Shown here: positions 57,164 through 64,000 of the stretch, one piece after another
How the letters are laid out: the number at the start of each line of letters is the position of its first letter
Numbering within the stretch: position 1 is the stretch's first letter
Notes under the pieces: model-generated
Database searches by the model: none
What the model saw: only the letters and a program-made list of their open reading frames with translations
Told to the model about the DNA's origin: nothing
Assembly: GCA_947623455.1 (NCBI GenBank)
Contig: OX392536.1
Location: 38,445,465-38,509,464, forward strand
Length of the DNA: 64,000 nucleotides
Direction: 5' to 3'
Source of the DNA: Mimachlamys varia
Taxonomy: Eukaryota; Mollusca; Bivalvia; Pectinida; Pectinidae
Translations under genes and position numbers: made by a program

Positions 57164-57716
57164 ATTTCACTATTGTAAAATGTAACAGCGTGTTCCTGTG
57201 CTCAGACCCCGTCCCCATGTTATAACTCCGTAGTCGTGTTGATCAGTCGGATACAACGATAATGTTTGAGAGACGAAGTCTGACATGTTTACCGTAAAGA
57301 TTTACAGACTTTACTCAACCCGAGTTTTACTCAAAAGGAGGATACTTAATTTACACAAATTAAATGTTCGCGATGTGAAAATATGACAGTATTTAATTTT
57401 GGCAGGTATTGCCCCCATGTAAGCTGAAAACATGTTCAGCAAATATAGCAGAAAAGCGTATATAATTATAAGCCTCATGCCATTATGCACAAAATCCTTT
57501 CTAAACAATCATGTTTTCGAAATGCTCAGAAAATTTGAGATAGTATTCAAAATAAACATGCTTGCTAACGACAATATTGCTACATATGTTGGTACTAGTA
57601 AGGCGGGTAGCATTTATATCGCAGAAAATGGCGTTTCTTGTCATATTATTACACCGAATACATTTCTACGATTACTTTATGTTCAGCGAATTAGCGAAAT
57701 ATAAATCGATTAAAAT
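57164..57716. other. Spacer between opposed copies D6 and D7
   Basis: No gene recognised. The 90-codon plus frame at 57432-57704 lacks family features. Confidence 0.35.
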
Positions 57717-57972
57717 ATAAACAAAAGGGGCAGATTTATATAGAGACCCTTTTAAAAGTACTATATAGGACTACATGTATGTGTTCCGAGAGCAAGCGTC
57801 TTCTGCTTCATCGACGAAATCCGCCGTGTAAATCTTGTTCACATTCAAGTAAATTCCTAAACAATAGAACCGAGTCATCATTGTCAATCACAACAAGTAA
57901 GCAAACTAATAAGCATACTCAAAAACGTCCATCTTCATATCACACAGAGATACAAAATAGTTCTCTATGAGA
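57717..57972 (-). repeat. Dispersed family D, copy D7 (partial)
   Basis: From 'gatttatatagagacccttt' through 'gcgtcttctgcttcatcgac' to 'cacacagagatacaaaatag'. It directly abuts the Penelope-like remnant. Confidence 0.8.
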
Positions 57973-58385
57973 GAAAATCTTTAAACCAAACTCGACAAAA
58001 ATATGTTCAAACAGGAATTCAATCATTCTTGCTATACCTTCTTCAGTATATTTCATCTTAGCTTTTGTTGAATTTTTCACAAAGTATATTCAGAGATAGC
58101 TCACTGCCATATATTTACATCGTCTTCTGCATTTAAAAAAAAGAAAGCTCCCATAACGAGAGATTTAAGAGACTCTTTCAGTTTGGTATAAGGTAAAGTA
58201 GTGTACAGGGTTGAAAAATCAAATGTTTTGATCGTAAAAAGCATTTTAAGGAGGGGATGCTCAAGATTAATTAAAAGATCTTTCGACCTTTTCAAAATCC
58301 ACATCCTGTCAATTCCACTTCTTGAGTATATAGTGTCATAATAACACTGAAACCTGAAAAGCTTTTCTAAATATTGTTGTATTCA
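57973..58385 (-). mobile_element. Penelope-like element RT remnant
   Basis: On the minus strand: CYYDTIYSRSGIDRMWILKR, then TIKTFDFSTLYTTLPYTKLK (58101-58304). After a frameshift come KNSTKAKMKYTEEGIARMIE and FLFEHIFVEFGLKIFSHR. The order and the FDFSTLYTT.P motif are those of the RT palm region of Penelope-like elements. The rest of the RT, the GIY-YIG endonuclease and the terminal repeats were not seen; at least one frameshift is present. Confidence 0.82.
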
Positions 58386-58946
58386 TAATGTCAATGTCGC
58401 CCCCCCCCCCCTTAAAATGAGACATGTGAGTCAAACATTAGATATATACTACATTCTGTTCCCAATTATCAGTGTAAAAGTACTAATCGAGTGTGAAATG
58501 AACTTACAATAGGAAAGAGAGGTCGTATAGTGTAACCTCCAATAGAGGTTGAGTAAGACGAAAGTAGTCCTTAACTATCTTACTATTAAAGAACAAAAAC
58601 ATTTTACACATTTCTATATCTACATAACATACATCGGAGTAGGGCTCACGTGAAACGCCGTGTATTTTATCCTCAAATAACTAAGAAATTAGAAAAATAT
58701 GCAATTGATGATAGTATTGAATTTGATGTGATGACTTCATAGCGCTTCAAAATTGGAATAGCTTCAGGTGATACGTGATATCTCCTCGGCAAATGACTTT
58801 TTCTTGCATCATTCTCAGCGTATATTTTCACGTCATCAAAATATTATAGCGTTTTTTTTATCCCCCCCCCCCTCCGACAAAGTCTTTTTATGTGTCAATG
58901 TCTAATATGTTTAATTTGAATGTACATAAGTTAACAATAAGTATTA
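58386..58946. other. Intergenic with two poly-C tracts
   Basis: Runs of C at about 58,399-58,412 and 58,862-58,872. Nothing else recognised. Confidence 0.45.
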
Positions 58947-59906
58947 GCTCACCTGGTTCAAAGGACCATGGAGAGCTTACTGGGGGTATGCCATACCGTG
59001 GCGTCCGGCGTCCGTCGTCCGTCCGTCAACAATCAAAATTCTTCTTCTTTCCCAGCGATCGGAATTCAATGAAATTTGGTAGGAAGCATTCCTAGGCCGC
59101 TGGGAATCAAATTTATACAAATGATGGGGCTGACCCTCCAGGGGCCGGAGGGGCGGAGCCAAAAGGGGTCAATTTAGCTATATTCATATTAACGACTTTT
59201 TCTCTGGATCTAAGCAATGTGAAACATTAATAATTTACTGGTACATGTAGCTTCCCTAGGTGGCTGGGATTCAAATTTATACAAATGAGGGGGCTGACCC
59301 CCAAGGGGCCTGAGGGACGGGGTCAAAATGAGTCCATTTGGCTATATTCATATTAACGACTTCTTCTGTGGATCTAAGCAATGTTAAACATTCATATTTT
59401 AGTGGTAGCATCCCTAGGTGGCTGGGATTCAAATTTATAAAAATGATGGGGCTGACCCCCCAAGGTCCTGAGGGGCGGGACCATAAGGGGACCATTTGGC
59501 AATATTGATATAACTTTTAAACGGTTGAGATCCCCACCAATAAAACTACAAACACAATTGCTTAGCATAAAGAGAACATCACAAATATAATTTTAGATTT
59601 GACCCCAGGGTCTGCCACGCCCTTACAGATATCCCAACCCAAAACTATACAAAACAAACACAATAATGATATTATCATTGATGTAAGGGTCTAGCCTAGC
59701 CCTACGGACCTTGGTTCTCAATTGAGCTTGAAAACAGTGAGTTGAGATACCCACTCTTAACCTATCTTTAATTTATACAGATATACTTCAAGGATAATTA
59801 TTTGGGCCTGTCCCTGCCCATAACATCTTTTTTAGAAATATTTTACCATGATTACCTTGATACCAATTTATCCAGGTGAGCGATACAGGCCCTCTGGGCC
59901 TCTTGT
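58947..59906. mobile_element. Bivalve-type repeat with 'gctcacctgg'/'ccaggtgagc' inverted ends
   Basis: The left GCTCACCTGGTTCAAAGGAC is balanced at the right by CCAGGTGAGCGATACAGGCC and 'ctctgggcctcttg'. (GTCC)n-like 'gtcgtccgtccgtc' at 59,010 is followed by three tandem units of about 180 bp ('ggctgggattcaaatttata', 'gatggggctgacccccc', 'tatattcatattaacgac'). This is a repeat form common in bivalve sequence; it is non-coding and the minus frames in it are artefacts. Confidence 0.8.
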
Positions 59907-60205
59907 ATCTTTAAGGTTTTCGTAGAGATATATGTCAAGAAATTCGATTTCAATATAAACGAATATAATTAAATATACATATAAATTATATATATGCAGT
60001 TAAAGTATTTAAAAAAGTAATGTGCATAACAAACACTGGCAAATGAAGTACACTGTAGTGCCTCCGGCAAAATTGTACTACACATTCAGTCAATATGTAG
60101 AGGATTACCAGTAGGTTTACTATCTGGCCCAGACTTTAACCGGAGGCTCAGTGACCTTCTTCGTATATAAACCAGCTATATTTATCCCTTGTTTATATTC
60201 CTATA
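59907..60205. other. Intergenic upstream of the tRNA cluster
   Basis: No gene recognised. Confidence 0.4.
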
Positions 60206-60278
60206 GCCGAAATAGCTCAGTTGGGAGAGCGTTAGACTGAAGATCTAAAGGTCCCTGGTTCGATCCCGGGTTTCGGCA
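60206..60278 (+). tRNA. tRNA-Phe (GAA)
   Basis: A 73-nt perfect cloverleaf: acceptor GCCGAAA/TTTCGGC, D-arm GCTC/GAGC, anticodon stem TTAGA/TCTAA with loop CTGAAGA (anticodon GAA), T-arm CCTGG/CCGGG. Intact A-box TAGCTCAGTTGG and B-box GGTTCGATCCC. A T-run terminator (TTTCTTTT) follows within 15 nt. The sequence matches the strongly conserved metazoan tRNA-Phe. Confidence 0.98.
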
Positions 60279-60468
60279 GTAAAATTTCTTTTGATTTCAC
60301 AATCTGGATTTCACTTTATAAAATAACCAACATATAACAATTGGATAACTATTTATTTTTCTATTTTAAAAAATACTTTTATTTTGTAATACTGGTATTG
60401 TGATTTTCAAAATTCTCTTATTGACAGGGTGTTCGTTTAAATACTGTATGTATTAAAAATAATTCCAA

Positions 60469-60541
60469 TGCAAAAACCCAGGATCAAACCTTGGACCTCT
60501 AGATCTTCAGTCTAACGATCTCCCTACTGAGATATTACTGC
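60469..60541 (-). pseudogene. tRNA-Phe pseudogene
   Basis: Reverse complement aligns end to end with tRNA-Phe and keeps the GAA anticodon, but has about a dozen changes, including mismatches in the acceptor stem (GCAGTAA against TTTTTGC) and a damaged B-box (GGTTTGATCCT). Confidence 0.9.
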
Positions 60542-60987
60542 AATGCGATATGCGAGGATTTGTTTTACTTCAACACAAAAAAATGCAAACATGTCTCGAG
60601 ACGTTGAATCACCGATCATGCATTTGATCAATATTAGAATTCCATCGCACAGTATTAAATGAAACTCTTACCCGGAGAATTTGGAGTTATTTGTTCCAAA
60701 AGTTCCATTTGGCCTATTTTCAAATTTACAATATTCGTACACTTTAAACATTTTGTAAAACAGTATTTGGTAGGAAGTTCATTCATATTTTGAAATAATG
60801 CAATTTTGAAAAAGCAAGGAATCGAACAGTGTTTTGGGGATGTAACATTTTTGTCAAGTGCTGGATTAGCAGTTTCATTACCCAGACATTAATTTTCATG
60901 TTTCTGTTTGAAAAACTTCATAGCTATATTACAGCAATTCTTATCAACAAAATGAAATAAAGGTTTCTGGACTAAAATGAATCCCAA

Positions 60988-61060
60988 TGCCGAAACCCGG
61001 GATCGAACCAGGGACCTTTAGATCTTCAGTCTAACGCTCTCCCAACTGAGCTATTTCGGC
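60988..61060 (-). tRNA. tRNA-Phe (GAA)
   Basis: Exact reverse complement of the gene at 60206-60278, so all stems, the GAA anticodon and both internal promoter boxes are intact. A TTTT lies about 17 nt downstream on the minus strand. Confidence 0.98.
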
Positions 61061-62105
61061 TGTATGTCTAATATTGGAGATACCAATATCGAAATAAAAT
61101 GTTAATCAGTCGCCTAAGCTAGATTCAGTCTCTGAATTAACGTGTAAATGTGTTTTCTTAATTAGACATGTACATCACATTAACATACAGAACAAATGTT
61201 CACACCATATAAGGATACGACAAATGAGAAAAAGTTACAAAATGTATATTACAATGTTTTCACACAATGACAATTTTATGTCAGCTTCAACATATAGGAC
61301 AAAAATTATTGAAGGATCAACACACAATGTCAAAGAAAAAAGTTGTGAGCCCCATCAATCGCAAATATATCTCGCAGTATTACAGAACAGGATTAAATGG
61401 AATTTTAATTCATTATGGTACTATGGATAAGGATTGAGACATGTGTGTCAAGCACAGGATCGAAAATCATTTATATATGAGGAGGTCAAATATCTTGTTT
61501 GCGGTTTTAAATCATACCACAATTTCCATTTGAAAATAACGTTATTCTGAAAATACATGAAATCGAACTTTCGGAGCTCAAAAATAAAAATCAGTTGCGG
61601 CTCGAAGTGTTGTATTTTGGAAACAAAAATAATGAAAATAATACTAAATCCACAAACTTTAAAGACTTTTGACCACCAAAATACTACCCTGCACTTGACC
61701 GATATTTCAATGCAAATATTTAAAAACAAAACTCAAAAGGTATAAAAATCATTCCTTGCAAAGGAGTGTAACTCTTCTCAATTGAAACTCCTTTTATGTT
61801 AATATTTTTCATTTCATGTTCTTATCTAATTAGTTATTTTGCCATTTTTTTGTTGACGCTGTAAATATTTATCTTGGTCTTGATTTCAGAAGGTATGATT
61901 TATTTCATCTTCGACATTGTGGTATCTAATGTGTGGACACTTTTTTAAATTTTGTTTTCTTCATAAAAACTGTAATTGTATACATTTGATAAGTATTCGT
62001 ATATATCAACGTGTTGTTAAGCAATCTCATTCAGATATTGCATCATCTTGGATGAACCTATTCGTCTTTTAATTCGATCGCTGTACCTAAAATGTTATTA
62101 ATACA

Positions 62106-62178
62106 GCCGAAATAGCCCAATTGGGAGAGCGTTAGACTGAAACTCTAAAGGTTCCTGGTTCAATCCCGGGTTTCGGCA
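62106..62178 (+). tRNA. tRNA-Phe (GAA), variant; possibly non-functional
   Basis: Six substitutions from the canonical gene: T12C (breaks the 12-23 D-stem pair), G15A with C48T (keeps a Levitt-type 15-48 pair as A-U), G37A, A38C and G57A (B-box GGTTCAATCCC). Acceptor, anticodon and T stems are intact and a T-run follows. Could be a divergent functional gene or an early pseudogene. Confidence 0.75.
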
Positions 62179-62773
62179 ATACAATTTCTTTTGGTTCCGA
62201 AACCTGGAATTAACCCGTTATAGACCTACTGCAATGCGATATGCGAGGTATGTTTTACTTAAACACAAAAAATGCAAACATGTCTCGAGACTTTGAATCA
62301 CCGATCATGCATTTGATCAATGTTAGAATTCCACCGCACGGTATTAAGATGAAAATTTTACCTGGAGAACTTACCTGATTTTCAGGAATCTGGAGTTATT
62401 TGTTACAAAAGTTCCATTTGGTCTATTTTCAAATTTACAATATTCGTACACTTTAAGCATTTTGTAAAACAGTATTTGGTAGGAAGTTCATTTATATTTT
62501 GATATTTTGTAATTTTGAAAAAGCATGGAATCGACCAATTGGATCCAAAATAAATCCATATTAATACTGATACCTAAGAGTTGTTTTCCTTGGCAGAGTT
62601 TTCAATTCCATACAGTGTTTTGGGGATGTAACATTTTTGTCAAGTGCTGGATTGGCAGTTTCATTACCCAGACATTAATTTTCACGTTTCTGTTTGAAAA
62701 ACTTCAGAGCTATATTACAGCAATTCTTATCAACAAAATGAAATAAAGGTTTCTGGATTAAAATGAATCCCAA

Positions 62774-62846
62774 TGCCGAAACCCGGGATCGAACCAGGGA
62801 CCTTTAGATCTTCAGTCTAACGCTCTCCCAACTGAGCTATTTCGGC
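62774..62846 (-). tRNA. tRNA-Phe (GAA)
   Basis: Identical to 60988-61060; canonical, intact. Confidence 0.98.
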
Positions 62847-63891
62847 TGTATGTCTAATATTGGAGATACCAATATCGAAATAAAATGTTAATCAGTCGCC
62901 TAAGCTAGATTCAGTCTCTGAATTAACGTGTAAATGTGTTTTCTTAATAAGACATGTACATCACATTAACATACAGAACAAATGTTCACAACATATAAGG
63001 ATACGACAAATGAGAAAAAGTTACAAAATGTATATTACAATGTTTTCACACAATGACAATTTTATGTCAGCTTCAACATATAGGACAAAAATTATTGAAG
63101 GATCAACACACAATGTCAAAGAAAAAAGTTGTGAGCCCCATCAATCGCAAATATATCTCGCAGTATTACAGAACAGGATTAAATGGAATTTTAATTCATT
63201 ATGGTACTATGGATAAGGATTGAGACATGTGTGTCAAGCACAGGATCGAAAATCATTTATATATGAGGAGGTCAAATATCTTGTTTGCGGTTTTAAATCA
63301 TACCACAATTTCCATTTGAAAATAACGTTATTCTGAAAATACATGAAATCGAACTTTCGGAGCTCAAAAATAAAAATCAGTTGCGGCTCGAAGTGTTGTA
63401 TTTTGGAAACAAAAATAATGAAAATAATACTAAATCCACAAACTTTAAAGACTTTTGACCACCAAAATACTACCCTGCACTTGACCGATATTTCAATGCA
63501 AATATTTAAAAACAAAACTCAAAAGGTATAAAAATCATTCCTTGCAAAGGAGTGTAACTCTTCTCAATTGAAACTCCTTTTATGTTAATATTTTTCATTT
63601 CATGTTCTCATCTAATTAGTTATTTTGCCATTTTTTTGTTGACGCTGTAAATATTTATCTTGGTCTTGATTTCAGAAGGTATGATTTATTTCATCTTCGA
63701 CATTGTGGTATCTAATGTGTGGACACTTTTTTAAATTTTGTTTTCTTCATAAAAACTGTAATTGTATACATTTGATAAGTATTCGTATATATCAACGTGT
63801 TGTTAAGCAATCTCATTCAGATATTGCATCATCTTGGATGAACCTATTCATCTTTTAATTCGATCGCTGTACCTAAAATGTTATTAATACA

Positions 63892-63964
63892 GCCGAAATA
63901 GCCCAATTGGGAGAGCGTTAGACTGAAACTCTAAAGGTTCCTGGTTCAATCCCGGGTTTCGGCA
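63892..63964 (+). tRNA. tRNA-Phe (GAA), variant; possibly non-functional
   Basis: Identical to the variant at 62106-62178, with the same six substitutions, so the variant predates the tandem duplication. Confidence 0.75.
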
Positions 63965-64000
63965 ATACAATTTCTTTTGGTTCCGAAACCTGTAATTAAC

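Larger units (their letters stand above)
60538..62228 (+). repeat. Tandem duplication of ~1.7 kb around tRNA-Phe, unit 1
   Basis: Starts 'ctgcaatgcgatatgcgagg', which recurs at 62229. Internal landmarks are 1,786 bp apart (tRNAs at 60988/62774 and 62106/63892). Unit 1 lacks about 95 bp present in unit 2 near 62,375 and 62,525-62,610. The shared small frames at 61224/63010 and 61448/63234 are identical by recency, not selection. Confidence 0.92.
62229..64000 (+). repeat. Tandem duplication of ~1.8 kb around tRNA-Phe, unit 2 (runs off the window)
   Basis: Nearly identical to 60538-62228 with two insertions relative to it, including 'gaccaattggatccaaaata' and following sequence. The window ends inside it, so the array may continue. 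Confidence 0.92.

Noticed and set aside
61224..63531. Duplicated identical small open frames in the tRNA units
   Set aside because: Identity reflects a recent tandem duplication; no family features and both strands are open equally.

Overview
This is a eukaryotic, AT-rich, intron-containing and heavily repeat-laden window, almost certainly from a lophotrochozoan and most likely a bivalve mollusc. The evidence is the tandem expansion of RING/B-box/NHL-type TRIM genes, a canonical metazoan tRNA-Phe, dispersed repeats of types I associate with bivalve genomes (a GTCC-rich 'ccccc-accgg' repeat and a 'gctcacctgg...ccaggtgagc' repeat), and remnants of tyrosine-recombinase (DIRS/Ngaro-type), non-LTR and Penelope-like retroelements. 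The species cannot be fixed from sequence alone. True coding content is small: the last two exons of a ferlin gene, three intact TRIM genes, one TRIM pseudogene and a tRNA-Phe cluster. Most other open frames are antisense shadows, satellite frames or transposon debris.

Layout. 1-1.65 kb: C-terminal exons of a ferlin (membrane anchor, then a short last exon) and its 3' UTR. 1.66-5.8 kb: a 4.1-kb non-coding terminal-inverted-repeat element. 7.4-7.7 kb: a 41-bp minisatellite. 9.6-11.95 kb: a dead DIRS/Ngaro-type retrotransposon whose reverse transcriptase is interrupted by about 31 copies of a 31-bp repeat that grew out of the RT sequence itself. 12.3-18 kb: TRIM gene 1 with a candidate remote 5' exon and a CRE-rich candidate promoter. 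18.4-27.2 kb: LINE remnant, a 1.37-kb TIR element with palindromic CACTTAAGTG arrays, an older local duplication, a foldback MITE and a tRNA-derived SINE. 28.1-29.4 kb: TRIM pseudogene with two stops. 30.65-52.4 kb: a recent direct tandem duplication of about 10.9 kb, each unit carrying one intact TRIM gene (36.2-38.2 and 47.0-49.0 kb); the junction is readable at about 41,565. 53.2-54.95 kb: a 54-bp satellite that keeps an 18-residue periodic frame open. 56.8-58.4 kb: two opposed copies of a dispersed family and a Penelope RT remnant. 59-60 kb: a bivalve-type repeat. 60.2-64 kb: tRNA-Phe genes in alternating orientation within a 1.7-1.8-kb tandem duplication.

How the parts relate. The TRIM genes share one architecture: RING, B-box 1, B-box 2, coiled coil, then an NHL-like beta-propeller, all in a single coding exon behind a conserved splice acceptor. 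They are probably E3 ubiquitin ligases of a family expanded in molluscs, often linked to innate immunity (inference). The two units of the recent duplication are nearly identical in non-coding DNA but much more divergent across the B-box region, where each resembles TRIM gene 1 in a different patch. This suggests gene conversion or diversifying exchange among the TRIM copies. Transposons and minisatellites then individualised the copies: a MULE-like MITE with a clean empty site, another MITE, and 14 versus about 1 minisatellite units.
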